Source: Mucilaginibacter sp. UR6-11 (lineage in GTDB: Bacteria > Bacteroidota > Bacteroidia > Sphingobacteriales > Sphingobacteriaceae). Taken from it: a DNA stretch of 64,000 nucleotides. The position numbers and the translations under genes are program-made. The stretch lies in contig NZ_JAJIWO010000002.1 in NCBI RefSeq assembly GCF_020880695.1, forward strand, positions 762,885 to 826,884. The letters run 5' to 3'. The notes under the pieces are model-generated. The model saw nothing but the letters and a program-made list of their open reading frames with translations, did not search any database and was not told the origin of the DNA. Shown piece after piece: positions 43,430 through 53,334 of the stretch (the first letter of the stretch is position 1; every line of letters starts with the position of its first letter).

Positions 43430-45637
43430 TTACTTTTCAACCCTGATCAACAGCACTCCGTGCGGCGCAATACTGCCGCCTACTGCTGCTATGTTTTGCT
43501 GGCGCCAAACATCTCTGAATTTGGTATAGCCTTTTAAAGCGGCGTTTGTTTTGCTTAAAGAAATGGTTTGATATTTATCAGCTGTGTTAAATAAACCAAT
43601 TGCTTTGCCGCCGTCTTTTAATTCTTTAACCCAAACCTGGTACCCATCTTTTTTGATATATTGTCTGGCACTTTTGCCCAGCGCGTCCTGATCGATAGCT
43701 ATTACTTCATCATTAGTAAGCAGGCTTAAGGTAAACCTGTCCAGGTGGCCCATATCGCAACCAATTAATAATGGTGATGATAGCAAGCTCCATAAACTAA
43801 TGTGGGTGTATTGCTCATCAAAAGTGAGGCGGGTATTATGCAGGCTTGGGCCCCAGCCCACTTTACCCACTACCAGCATATCGGGGTCATTAAAGTGCCC
43901 CGGGCCGGCCAGTGGCGCAGCCTTATCCTGGCTAAAGCCAATGCCTGACATACTGTTCCAGGTGTCGGTAATATCACCGGTGGTGCGCCAGCTGTTACCG
44001 CCAACTTCTGCACCCCAGTTCCACACGTCGCCCATACCATACTGGCAAAAACTAAACAGGATATCGCGGCTGGCTTTGTTTAAAGAGCTGCGCATTACCT
44101 GGTAGGGTTTTTTCATTTCGTCAAGGTTAGGGTGATGCGGTGCAATTTCGCCGTATGAACACCAGTCGTATTTTAAATAATCAATACCCCATTCGCCATA
44201 AGTTAAGGCATCGTCATCTTCGTGTTGCCAGCTACCCAAATAGCCGCCGCAAGTGCGTGGGCCGGGCGATGAATAAATACCCATCCGTAAGCCTAAACCA
44301 TGTACAAAATCTGTTAGCCCCTTCATGTCCGGGAATTTACTGTTGGCGACAATCTTGCCGTCGTCGGTACGCTTTTCGGCCTCCCAGCCATCATCAATAT
44401 TAATGTACGACCAACCGTGGGCGCTTAAACGCTGGGCCATTTCGCGGGCAGAGGTGCGCACTTTTTCGTCATTTACACTCAGTCCCCAGGCATTCCAGCT
44501 GTTCCAGCCCAATGCGGGGGTAAGGCCGATATTATCGCCGATAGCCAAGGTGAATTTCTTGGTAGCGCTACCTTTCCTGTTGGTTACTGTAAGCACCAGC
44601 GGGTATGATCCCTCTTTATCTACTACGCCCGTAATGATACCGGTTGCCGGGTTAAGTTTTAATCCCGAAGGTAAACCTTTAGCTCTATAAGTTAACGGCT
44701 TAAGCCCGGTAGCCGGGATCAGATATAATACCGGGTGGCCCGGGCGAACGCCGAATACATCGGCGCCGTTTATTTTTGGCGTTTTGGCCAGGGCAGGCGT
44801 AAGGATATACGGCGTAGTTTCAGTTTCTGATAGTTCTACGCCCGATCTTCTGTCTTTAAAAGTGTAGGTAATTAAATAGGATCTCTTTTTAGCTGCCGAG
44901 AATGTGAACCACCACGAAAATGGCGTGCCCGCGGTAAAGTGTGCGGTATCTGTCTTTTTGCTTAAAATAACGGCGCCGGTTTCGGGATCGGTAACGGTGA
45001 AAGACAGGGTGCCTTTATAAGCGTACCTGTTAGCCGTAACTATTTTTATGGATTTGCCAAGGCTGTTTTTATCGCCATAGCTAAAGTCGCTGTTGGTATC
45101 AAAATGTACCCCCTCCATAATGTCGGCCATGTGGACGTTAAAATTTGAACCGTACATACCGCCGTCGCCGCCGGTATCATAAACACGTATCGCCAGTACG
45201 TTTTCTCTATCCCATAAAATAGCCGGATTGTTTGCCGCTATTTTATAGCTGCGCGGGCCATAATGACTGCTTTTAATATCGCCGCCGCGGCCGCCATATT
45301 TGCCGATAAGCGTTCCGTTAAGGTATACCTCGTCATTATCGTCAATACTGCCGAGGCTAATTAACAGGCTGTCTTTTAAATAAGCTTTTTCTTTTATTGA
45401 TGATGGGATTACAACATGAAGGCGGTACCAGCCAAAACCATCATAAGACGGGTGCCCCTGCAGTTCCCAGGATTTGCTTACATCGGCATTTTGCCATCCT
45501 TTATCATCAAAGCCCGGCGATGACCATTCGGGGCTATCGCCTATGGCCAGTTTCCAGCCTTTTTTTAACGAAACATTTTGTGCACCGGCTTTAAAAAACA
45601 GCCCAAGCAACAGTAAAAGAATTAAATTTTTCTTCAT
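43430..45637 (-). CDS. Exported alpha-galactosidase (GH27)
   Basis: A 735-aa secreted or periplasmic enzyme. Signal peptide (LILLLLLGLFFKAGA); a beta-sandwich sugar-binding-like domain (about 25-175); a second beta domain; a putative Ig domain (about 290-370, GLPSGLKLNPATGIITGVV); then the GH27 barrel starting LTPALGWNSWNAWG, with GWSYINIDDGWE and the nucleophile Asp in LKYDWC; a C-terminal beta domain. Cleaves terminal alpha-galactose from plant glycans. No SusD partner is adjacent. Confidence 0.95.
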   Translation of the reverse strand: MKKNLILLLLLGLFFKAGAQNVSLKKGWKLAIGDSPEWSSPGFDDKGWQNADVSKSWELQGHPSYDGFGWYRLHVVIPSSIKEKAYLKDSLLISLGSIDDNDEVYLNGTLIGKYGGRGGDIKSSHYGPRSYKIAANNPAILWDRENVLAIRVYDTGGDGGMYGSNFNVHMADIMEGVHFDTNSDFSYGDKNSLGKSIKIVTANRYAYKGTLSFTVTDPETGAVILSKKTDTAHFTAGTPFSWWFTFSAAKKRSYLITYTFKDRRSGVELSETETTPYILTPALAKTPKINGADVFGVRPGHPVLYLIPATGLKPLTYRAKGLPSGLKLNPATGIITGVVDKEGSYPLVLTVTNRKGSATKKFTLAIGDNIGLTPALGWNSWNAWGLSVNDEKVRTSAREMAQRLSAHGWSYINIDDGWEAEKRTDDGKIVANSKFPDMKGLTDFVHGLGLRMGIYSSPGPRTCGGYLGSWQHEDDDALTYGEWGIDYLKYDWCSYGEIAPHHPNLDEMKKPYQVMRSSLNKASRDILFSFCQYGMGDVWNWGAEVGGNSWRTTGDITDTWNSMSGIGFSQDKAAPLAGPGHFNDPDMLVVGKVGWGPSLHNTRLTFDEQYTHISLWSLLSSPLLIGCDMGHLDRFTLSLLTNDEVIAIDQDALGKSARQYIKKDGYQVWVKELKDGGKAIGLFNTADKYQTISLSKTNAALKGYTKFRDVWRQQNIAAVGGSIAPHGVLLIRVEK

Positions 45638-46022
45638 CAGGTTTGTTATTTTATTAAGTTTAATACAGTTGGTTAATGAGCCGGGTTAAAGCAAACCGGC
45701 TATAGGCAATAAATGTAACTATAAAATTTAAAAACCGCCAGTGGGCGGGCTTTGTAAATTAGTTAACAGCTGCTTTTAATGTTATGTATAATATTTGTAG
45801 GTCAGGCTTATAAATATCCCGGAACGCGTACAGCAAAAAGCCACCGGCTGTTATCTAAGCGTTATTTAAGTAAAAAAAATGTTAACACATTTTGGCTAAA
45901 CAGGCCAAATACGGCAGCCATATTAACACATTGTTAAGATTGCGTTATTCTTATATAGTTATCCTTAAAACTCAGTTTTTCTACAGAATTCAAGAGGCTA
46001 TTTGTCCGAAATTTAGCCTCAT
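45638..46022. promoter_or_regulatory. Divergent regulatory region, alpha-galactosidase / TonB receptor
   Basis: 385 bases without a gene. Contains hairpins agccgg/ccggct (about 45680-45702) and ccgcc/ggcgg (about 45735-45750; on the minus strand followed by five T, a possible attenuator of the galactosidase), and two direct copies of TTAACACATT (45882-45891 and 45923-45932) on either side of ttggctaaacaggccaa. No clear -7 box. Confidence 0.45.
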
Positions 46023-48836
46023 ATGAAACACAATTATCTATTATTAAAACTGCTTTCACTTTTTTTATGTTGTTTATTTTGGTCGTTTTCTACTTTCGCC
46101 CAAACTATCAGAGGAAAGGTTTTCGACTCCAAAACAGGTGAACCCCTGGTAGGCGCGACCGTTAAAATTGAACGCGGAAGCTTTAAACAGGCTACGTCTG
46201 CAAAGTTAGACGGATCTTATTCCTTTAAAAACCTGCAACCCGGCACCTATAAAATCGACGCCAAATTTATTGGTTATAATGAGTCAAAAGATGATGTAGT
46301 AAATATAAACGAGGGAGCCACAGTTACACAGAATATATTGCTGCAGGACGCCAATACCCAGGTAAATGAAGTAGTTATTGCCGGATCGGCAAATAAAGCT
46401 ACAGACCGCTCTGCCCGCACGCTGGAAAGGAATGCTAACTCTGTAATAAACATTCTATCGCAAAACACGATACAGCTTTTACCCGATGTTACTGTGGGTA
46501 ACGCCATACAGCGGGTAAGCGGTGTAAGCATACAGCGTACCAGCACGGGCGAAGGCCGGTATGCCATTATCCGCGGGATGGACCAACGCTATAACAATAC
46601 CCTGGTAAATGGTATTAAAATACCAAGCCCTGATGACAGGTACCGTTTTGTACCGATGGATATTTTTCCCTCAGAAATGTTGGAAAGGCTGGAAGTTGTA
46701 AAAGCGTTAACGCCCAATATGGAAGGCGACGCGATTGGCGGTTCAATGAACCTGGTAATGAAAAGCGCGCCGGACAGATTTATATTTGATGCTAATTTAT
46801 CAGGCGGGTTTTCTACGCTTTTTTCATCTTCACGACCATTTACCTCGTTTAGCTCGTCAGGTATAAATAAAAACTCGCCGGCTCAAATTAATGGCAATGA
46901 TTATGCTGCGACTTTTAAGGATTTTAACAGTTCGGCAATAACCAGCAATAAGCAATTGTCAAACCCCGTTAGCTCAACAGCCGGCTTTACCATTGGCGAC
47001 CGGTTTTTAGATAAAAAGCTAGGGGTTATTTTATCAGCCAGTTATCAGAATATTTATCGCGGCTCAAACTCAAAAGAGCTTACGCCAAATGCCGCACCTA
47101 CTATTGTGCCTGCACCAAATTCGCCGCAGTTTTCTGATTCTTATGATCGTACGTATTCTACCCAAACCCAGCGGGTAGGTTTACACACTAAAATAGATTA
47201 TATATTTGATAAGAATAACAAAATATCATTATACAACCTGTATTTGCACACCAACGAGTACCAGTCAAGACAAACATCAGACACATTGGGACTGGGTTTA
47301 AACTCAACCGGTTTAAGCAAACAGATCACCATATCAAACCGGAGCACTTTTACCCAGCAAACTGTTTATAATGCAACCTTACAGGGTAATCACCGCCTTG
47401 CCGATAAGTTGGATTTTGATTGGGATGGCGTTTACTCCATCGCTAAAAGGAACCAGCCGGACAGAACAGATTTTTCTTATGATGCCAATAACGCTGTTAA
47501 TAGTGCAGGTGAGGTTACTGCCAGTGTAAAAAACAATATGGCACTAAGCCATCATTGGGAAAACAACACGGATAAAGATATTGCCGGCTATGGCAATTTA
47601 AAATATTCGCCCAAAATTGGCAATACTGATGTTGAATTTGCCCTGGGTGGTTTATACCGGCACAAAACACGTGACGCTTACTATGCTACTTATGATCTAA
47701 CCGGCGGTAAGGCCACTTTATATAATAATAACTTTGACGCTGTTCCATTTTATTTTAACCTGCCATCAGACGGGATTGGAAATAACAATAAAGATAAATC
47801 TAACAACTACGCATTTAAGGAAGATATTAATGCCGAGTATGTACAGGCAAAATTTAAATTGTTTGATAGGTTACAAGTATTGGGTGGTGTAAGGATTGAA
47901 AACACCTTACAATCTTACAATACCGAGCAGCCTTTAACTTACAGCCAAAAAAACGGAACTATCAGCTATACGGATGTTTTGCCAAGCCTGCACTTAAATT
48001 ATTCTTTATCTGATCTGCAAAATCTTCGCTTATCTTATTATGCCGCTATAAGCAGGCCTGGTTTTGGAGAAATCGTTCCCTATAACATCGATGGCGAGTA
48101 TTATAAGCAAATCGGAAACCCAAACCTGAAACATTCAACATCTAACAATTATGACCTGCGTTACGAACTATTCCCCGGCGGTGCAGACCAGCTGTTATTA
48201 GGTTCATTCTATAAGAACATACAGGATCCTATAGAATATTTTGTAGTGACCAACGGTGGTCCAAGCGCATTATTTGTGCAGCCCGGAAATGCTCAGGGTG
48301 GTGCAACCAATTATGGTTTTGAGGCCTTAGTTACCAAGTATTTTGGTGTGTTTGGTGTATCCGCTAATTATACTTATACCCATTCAAGCATCACAACTGA
48401 TAAATTATTAAAGATTGACAACTCGCCGATAGTTGTTCAGCAAACACGTTCATTGCAGGGTCAGGCAGCCAGTGTGGCCAACGCATCATTCTTATTTAAG
48501 AGCCAAAAGCTGGGTCTTGACATGCAACTGGCCTACGTTTATACCGGCGAAAGGATTGCACAGGTATCAACTTATTATAATCTTGATTTTTATTATCATC
48601 CATTTAGCCAGCTTGATTTTTCTTTTGAAAAGAAAATTGTTAACAGGCTATCCTTTTACGGGAAAGTTAACAACCTTACCAATACAGCCAATAAAATCTA
48701 CCTAAAATATCCGCACGCTGATATTGACAGCAAACAACAGGAGTTTTTAGGTAAACAGGATATTTCAGGTCAAACATTAGTTCAGAGTGATTACTATAAG
48801 GTTTCGTTCCTGGGTGGTTTCAGATATAAATTTTAA
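46023..48836 (+). CDS. TonB-dependent receptor
   Basis: A 937-aa outer-membrane receptor: signal, carboxypeptidase-like domain (IRGKVFDSKTGEPLVGATVKI, about 28-110), plug with NVINILSQNTIQLLPDVTVGNAIQRVSGVS and EGRYAIIRGMDQRYNNTLVNG, and the barrel to the terminal FLGGFRYKF. No SusD-like partner follows; instead a beta-helix lipoprotein and a phosphoesterase do. The ligand is unknown. Confidence 0.94.
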   Translation: MKHNYLLLKLLSLFLCCLFWSFSTFAQTIRGKVFDSKTGEPLVGATVKIERGSFKQATSAKLDGSYSFKNLQPGTYKIDAKFIGYNESKDDVVNINEGATVTQNILLQDANTQVNEVVIAGSANKATDRSARTLERNANSVINILSQNTIQLLPDVTVGNAIQRVSGVSIQRTSTGEGRYAIIRGMDQRYNNTLVNGIKIPSPDDRYRFVPMDIFPSEMLERLEVVKALTPNMEGDAIGGSMNLVMKSAPDRFIFDANLSGGFSTLFSSSRPFTSFSSSGINKNSPAQINGNDYAATFKDFNSSAITSNKQLSNPVSSTAGFTIGDRFLDKKLGVILSASYQNIYRGSNSKELTPNAAPTIVPAPNSPQFSDSYDRTYSTQTQRVGLHTKIDYIFDKNNKISLYNLYLHTNEYQSRQTSDTLGLGLNSTGLSKQITISNRSTFTQQTVYNATLQGNHRLADKLDFDWDGVYSIAKRNQPDRTDFSYDANNAVNSAGEVTASVKNNMALSHHWENNTDKDIAGYGNLKYSPKIGNTDVEFALGGLYRHKTRDAYYATYDLTGGKATLYNNNFDAVPFYFNLPSDGIGNNNKDKSNNYAFKEDINAEYVQAKFKLFDRLQVLGGVRIENTLQSYNTEQPLTYSQKNGTISYTDVLPSLHLNYSLSDLQNLRLSYYAAISRPGFGEIVPYNIDGEYYKQIGNPNLKHSTSNNYDLRYELFPGGADQLLLGSFYKNIQDPIEYFVVTNGGPSALFVQPGNAQGGATNYGFEALVTKYFGVFGVSANYTYTHSSITTDKLLKIDNSPIVVQQTRSLQGQAASVANASFLFKSQKLGLDMQLAYVYTGERIAQVSTYYNLDFYYHPFSQLDFSFEKKIVNRLSFYGKVNNLTNTANKIYLKYPHADIDSKQQEFLGKQDISGQTLVQSDYYKVSFLGGFRYKF

Positions 48837-48856
48837 TTATCAATAATACATTTAAA

Positions 48857-50284
48857 ATGAAAAAGATATTATTTCCGGCGATTTTGATGGTAATTACCAT
48901 ATCATTTGCGGGTTGCAAAAAATGGAGCGGCGAGCATAGGGATATTTATAGCTATACCCCACCGGCCGCAAACCCTGTTAGCGACAAGGCCCCATTATCA
49001 TGCAGCGGATCCGGCACTTCGGTTGTGTCGGTAAAAGGCACAATGCTTACCGGTAAAACTTATAGCGTTGAGGCTGGTTGCGATTTGGTAATTAACCCTC
49101 TCGATACTTTATTAATGCAGCCGGGGGTTACGTTAAATATGGGAGCCGGTAGCAGTATTATTGCATTGGGCACACTGGTTAGTAACGGCTCGAAGGATCG
49201 TCCTAATTTTATTACTGTTGCCGGTGTTACTAAAATTGACGCGCCCGGTACGGTTACGGCTAAGTCTGATCCGGCGTTTGCGGGTAAGTGGAAAGGTATA
49301 ATTGGCGGCCCCAGCTGTAACTTAATGGTTTTAAGATGGACGCATGTTGAGTTTGCCGGTGGCACAGAAGGCGACGCTACTGCTAAACTTGCGGGCTCGG
49401 GTACGGGCAACCAATACAGCATATTATTTGCCAATTATAAAGGTAACTTTATCATGGAGGACTCCTGGTTATATGGCGGCGTTGATGATCCGATTCGTAT
49501 ATCGTCAGGCAAAGTTGCCATATTCCGCAATACATTTGAGAAGAACGGTGTAAGTGGCGGCGATTGCTTAAATTTAAAGGGCGGCTCGACCGGAACCTTA
49601 GCTTATAACTTCTTTATCGGTACAGCAACAAACGGACAAAAAGCTTCTAACAAGGGCCAGGCTGTTGGCGCGCCCCAAACCAACATTGTAATGTATAATA
49701 ATACATTTATAAGCGGCGGTTACCGGCAGGTGCAAAGCGGCCGCGGGGGTTCAATAAATTTTGAAGAAGGCGCAGCCGGTATGTATTACAATAACGTAGC
49801 TGTTAATTGCAAATATGGCTACCGCGTAGTTGGCAGTCCGATTGCCGATGTGGCCCATCTTAGTTACGGTAATAATTTCCAATACGCCGATTCGCTTTTT
49901 GTAGCCAATCAGTTTTATCCAACAGGCTATATTACGCAACCGCAAACCACCGACATCCCTTCAATAACTACGTCTGCTAAATATTTACCTGCCGGCTATA
50001 CGCCCGGTTCTGTTTATGACGGTACAGACGTGGTGCAAAAAAACAACCCCATGTTTATTAATTTCCCTTTGCCTGCAACGGGTCATCCGTTGGCGCAATA
50101 CAATGCTTTAAACGGGTATAATTTCAGGTTACAGGCATCGTCACCATTAATAGGCAAAGGCAATACAACTATTAAACCGTTAATTTTAGTTCCGTTAGAT
50201 CCGGTTTATGGGTTATCGGAAGCTACCCCGCCCGGAGCCGACCTGGGCTGCTACCAGATAAACGGTGTAGGCAACCAACATTAA
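48857..50284 (+). CDS. Right-handed beta-helix lipoprotein
   Basis: A 475-aa lipoprotein (lipobox SFAGC, Cys20). Repeating strand-turn units with Asn ladders (NTFEKNGVSGGDCLNLKGGS, YNNTFISGGYRQVQSG, YYNNVAVNCKYGYRV) point to a parallel beta-helix of the pectate-lyase/NosD type. It starts 20 bases after the TonB receptor, so is in its operon and probably a surface partner that binds the receptor's ligand; catalysis is not evident. Confidence 0.85.
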   Translation: MKKILFPAILMVITISFAGCKKWSGEHRDIYSYTPPAANPVSDKAPLSCSGSGTSVVSVKGTMLTGKTYSVEAGCDLVINPLDTLLMQPGVTLNMGAGSSIIALGTLVSNGSKDRPNFITVAGVTKIDAPGTVTAKSDPAFAGKWKGIIGGPSCNLMVLRWTHVEFAGGTEGDATAKLAGSGTGNQYSILFANYKGNFIMEDSWLYGGVDDPIRISSGKVAIFRNTFEKNGVSGGDCLNLKGGSTGTLAYNFFIGTATNGQKASNKGQAVGAPQTNIVMYNNTFISGGYRQVQSGRGGSINFEEGAAGMYYNNVAVNCKYGYRVVGSPIADVAHLSYGNNFQYADSLFVANQFYPTGYITQPQTTDIPSITTSAKYLPAGYTPGSVYDGTDVVQKNNPMFINFPLPATGHPLAQYNALNGYNFRLQASSPLIGKGNTTIKPLILVPLDPVYGLSEATPPGADLGCYQINGVGNQH

Positions 50285-50295
50285 AATATTACGTC

Positions 50296-50318
50296 AGGGC
50301 CCGCAAGGGCCCTTATTT
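50296..50318 (+). terminator. Weak terminator between operon genes
   Basis: Stem AGGGCCC (50296-50302) with GGGCCCT (50307-50313), 4-nt loop, followed by an AT-rich, not pure-T, stretch seven bases before the next start. May attenuate expression. Confidence 0.55.
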
Positions 50319-50324
50319 ATTTAT

Positions 50325-51470
50325 ATGAAGCTTAAAAAATTATTAACCGGCCTGGCATTGATATGCCCGTCACTGGCAATGAGCCAGGTGACCCAAATGG
50401 TATTTATATCTGATGTACATTACGGCATCACCCGCAAAAACTTCAGGGGTGCCACCCACGTAAACGCACAGCTGGTAAACCAGGCCCTGATAAAGCAATT
50501 AAATATTTTACCCCTGTTAACCCTGCCGGCAGACCATGGCGTTGGTTCCGGAAAAAAGATAGCCGCGGTAGACTACCTGATAGAAACCGGAGACATTGCC
50601 AACCGGATGGAGCCACCCTATCAAACTGCTGCCATAAGCTGGCAGCAGTTTTGGTCGGATTACGGCCACCGGCTCACGCTGGTTGACGGCGAACATCAAC
50701 TTGTTAAACTGCTGCTGGTACCCGGTAACCATGATATCTCGAACGCGATTGGCAGCAGCAAGCTTATGCAACCTAAAACAGACCCCACGGCTTTGGTACA
50801 GCTATACAATAGGATGATGAAGCCCGCCCAGCCAAAAACTAACGAAAGTTATAACTACGTTACGGATAAGATCAATTACTCGGTAAATGTACACGGGGTG
50901 CATATGCTGTTCATCACTGTGTGGCCGGACTCGGTAGAACGGATATGGATGCAGAAAGATCTGCAGAAAGTACCGGAAACTACCCCCGTTATTATATTTT
51001 GCCATGATCCGCCGATTGCCGATCCGAAACATTTTACCAACCCATTACCACCGTATGAGATGACGGCCGAAAACAAGTTTGAAAATATCATACCCGAACA
51101 TTATAAAGAAGGTAGCAATGCGTTTAAAGATGAGGAGGCCACTGCTATTGAACAACGTGGCTGGGTAACATTTTTAAAGGCCCATCCCAATATCAGGGCT
51201 TACTTTCACGGACATAGTAATTATAACGAGTTTTACGTTTATCACGGCCCTGATCATGATGTGGCGCTTAACACGTTCAGGGTTGATTCGCCAATGAAAG
51301 GTAAATATTCCGCAACGGATGAAACAAAGTTATCCTTTCAGCTTTTAACGCTCGACGCTTCAACACTGCAATTAACCGTACGCGAATGCTTATGGAACAC
51401 CAACCCTGAATCGCCGGCTGCGCCTACAATTTTTGGTGCTTCTGAAACTATAGATTTAAAGGTAAAGTAA
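50325..51470 (+). CDS. Exported metallophosphoesterase
   Basis: A 381-aa calcineurin-like phosphoesterase with a signal peptide (LLTGLALICPSLAMS). Metal ligands: VFISDVHYG, ETGDIANR, VPGNHD, IFCHDPP and YFHGHSNYNEF. Third gene of the receptor/beta-helix set; probably hydrolyses a phosphorylated ligand outside the inner membrane. Confidence 0.9.
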   Translation: MKLKKLLTGLALICPSLAMSQVTQMVFISDVHYGITRKNFRGATHVNAQLVNQALIKQLNILPLLTLPADHGVGSGKKIAAVDYLIETGDIANRMEPPYQTAAISWQQFWSDYGHRLTLVDGEHQLVKLLLVPGNHDISNAIGSSKLMQPKTDPTALVQLYNRMMKPAQPKTNESYNYVTDKINYSVNVHGVHMLFITVWPDSVERIWMQKDLQKVPETTPVIIFCHDPPIADPKHFTNPLPPYEMTAENKFENIIPEHYKEGSNAFKDEEATAIEQRGWVTFLKAHPNIRAYFHGHSNYNEFYVYHGPDHDVALNTFRVDSPMKGKYSATDETKLSFQLLTLDASTLQLTVRECLWNTNPESPAAPTIFGASETIDLKVK

Positions 51471-51506
51471 CCCGCCGGGCTGCCTGCCTTTAAAGTTGCT
51501 GATTAT

Positions 51507-51550
51507 AAAAAGAAAGCGCCGGGGCATTATGCCCCGGCGCTTTCTTTTTA
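51507..51550. terminator. Strong bidirectional terminator
   Basis: Nearly perfect palindrome of about 20 bp per arm (aaaaagaaagcgccggggca and its complement) with A and T tracts on the two sides, between convergent genes. Confidence 0.95.
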
Positions 51551-51577
51551 CCCGTAGGTATGGTGTTTGTTAACCGG

Positions 51578-52354
51578 TTATTTTTTGGTGTAAGCACCGG
51601 TAAGCAGGTTCACCAGGTAAACATTGGTACCGATGGTTAATGTTGCCTGGTTGTTGCCGTTAAATACCAGGTTGCCGGTAAAGTTAAATGCCCCGGAAGG
51701 TGCAGTGCCCGATACTGTAATAACCGCGCTGCCGCTAACTACGGCCCGGCCCGGTTTGCTTAACGTTACATTGCTGGCTGTAATTACCACGGTGCTGTTG
51801 CCGCTGGCCTTGCTGCCTACTTTTGAGTTGAAAGCACCATTACGGGTATAGGTACCATTGATAACAAAGTTGGTAGCACTGCTGCTTAAACCGCCGATAG
51901 TAACGGTTGACGTACCCGAATCGGTTGAGCTTAGGCGTGGGCCATCAAAACTGCCGTGGAAAGTAATACTGTTAATCAGGTTGTCGGGCTGGTTGTTGGC
52001 ATTGCAGTTTAGTGTACGCATGTATTTATAAAATGCGGTAAACGTAACGGCCGAGTTACTGCCGTTAAAGTTCAGGCTATCGGCTACCGTGGTGCCGCAG
52101 GCCTGGTGTACAGACGCAGTGCCGGTTGAATTAACCGCCTGTCCGCCACCATTTACCGAATTAACATTTTGCGCATTGGCGCTAATGTTATCAGCTACGC
52201 TGGCGAAACCAAATGAGTTTGCCGAGATAGCGCCGACAGCCATATCCATAGCTTCGTCAGTAGTTACACTGGCAGTAGGATTGTTTGCTGATTTTTTACA
52301 CGAAATTGCAAACAGCAATAACGGAATGATTAATGTGAATCTTAACGCTTTCAT
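51578..52354 (-). CDS. Low-complexity lipoprotein, 258 aa
   Basis: Lipobox FAISC (Cys19), then a Ser/Asn/Ala/Thr-rich protein with predicted beta strands (STVTIGGLSSSATNFVINGTYTRNGAF, SGAFNFTGNLVFNGNNQATLTIG). Looks like a surface beta-rich protein. No family recognised. An inverted repeat lies in its upstream region. Confidence 0.8.
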   Translation of the reverse strand: MKALRFTLIIPLLLFAISCKKSANNPTASVTTDEAMDMAVGAISANSFGFASVADNISANAQNVNSVNGGGQAVNSTGTASVHQACGTTVADSLNFNGSNSAVTFTAFYKYMRTLNCNANNQPDNLINSITFHGSFDGPRLSSTDSGTSTVTIGGLSSSATNFVINGTYTRNGAFNSKVGSKASGNSTVVITASNVTLSKPGRAVVSGSAVITVSGTAPSGAFNFTGNLVFNGNNQATLTIGTNVYLVNLLTGAYTKK

Positions 52355-52411
52355 AATCTTTGAGGGGTTATAGTTATGTTTAATGTTTGTTGCTTTGCTA
52401 TGACATAACGC

Positions 52412-52435
52412 AATTGTAATGGTTTAGTTACAATT
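52412..52435. promoter_or_regulatory. Operator-like inverted repeat
   Basis: AATTGTAA (52412-52419) and TTACAATT (52428-52435) with an 8-base spacer, 58 bases upstream of the low-complexity lipoprotein start. Confidence 0.4.
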
Positions 52436-52614
52436 AAATATTTTTTTAAATAGCGTCAGTTGGTATACGTGAACGCGGTGCCGATTGTTGTGCGCATGAA
52501 AGCCGGGTGCCGCAAAACGGATGTTAGCAACCGCGTGCAGCATTAAACAGCACTGTTAATTAATAACTTAAATTAGATGTGATTATTTTGTCTGCTGTGA
52601 TATTACCGACGCAA

Positions 52615-53334
52615 TTAGCGTTTAAAAAACTTCCCCTGGAGTATTCTTTTTATAGCTTCGTCATAAAAGCTTTGCCCGATAGTGATCTTTGCGAGGCCGA
52701 CGTCCAGCATATTGCCTTCAATACTATTGATCTTATCCAGGTTAATGATATAGCTTTTATGCACCTGCAAAAACAGGGCAGGCGGGAGCTTTTCCTGTAT
52801 CCCTTTGATGGTAAGGTAAACCACCAGCTTTTTAGGGATAGTATACAACGTTATGTAATTGGCCATCGCCTCAATATAAACCAACTCGTTGTAGTTTACG
52901 CGCTCAATTTTATTGTCGCATTTTACATAGAAATACGCATCAGTGCTTTTACCTGCCGGTTCCTGTATTTGTTCCAGCGATTTTAGCCTGAGCGCTTTTT
53001 GGGCGGCTTTTATAAAACGATCCAGCGAAAAAGGTTTGACCAGGTAATCAACCACCGCCATTTCAAAGCCATCCAGCGCATACTGGCCATAAGCGGTCGT
53101 CATGATCACCATGGGCAGGTTGGTTGCCGATTTTAAAAACTGGAACCCGTTCATTTTGGGCATATTCACATCCAGGAATATCAGGTCGATATCCAACTCA
53201 TTTAATAATCCGGTAGCTTTTACGGGGTTCTCTGCCGTGCCGGCCAGCCTTAAAAAATCAGTCTCCTCTATATATTCCTGTAAAAGCTTACGGGCAATAG
53301 GTTCGTCGTCAATAATAAGGCAGTTCAGGATCAT
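52615..53334 (-). CDS. LytTR-family response regulator
   Basis: A 239-aa regulator: receiver domain (IIDDEP, phospho-Asp in DLIFLDVNMPKMNG, Lys in VKPF) and C-terminal LytTR DNA-binding domain (YIEAMANYITLYT, FLQVHKSYIINLDKI). ATGA overlap with the kinase gene; together a two-component system. Confidence 0.95.
   Translation of the reverse strand: MILNCLIIDDEPIARKLLQEYIEETDFLRLAGTAENPVKATGLLNELDIDLIFLDVNMPKMNGFQFLKSATNLPMVIMTTAYGQYALDGFEMAVVDYLVKPFSLDRFIKAAQKALRLKSLEQIQEPAGKSTDAYFYVKCDNKIERVNYNELVYIEAMANYITLYTIPKKLVVYLTIKGIQEKLPPALFLQVHKSYIINLDKINSIEGNMLDVGLAKITIGQSFYDEAIKRILQGKFFKR

Noticed and set aside
45773..45932. Pho-box-like TTAACA repeats
   Set aside because: Spacing of the TTAACA copies (109 and 41 bases) does not fit the close tandem spacing of known Pho boxes.
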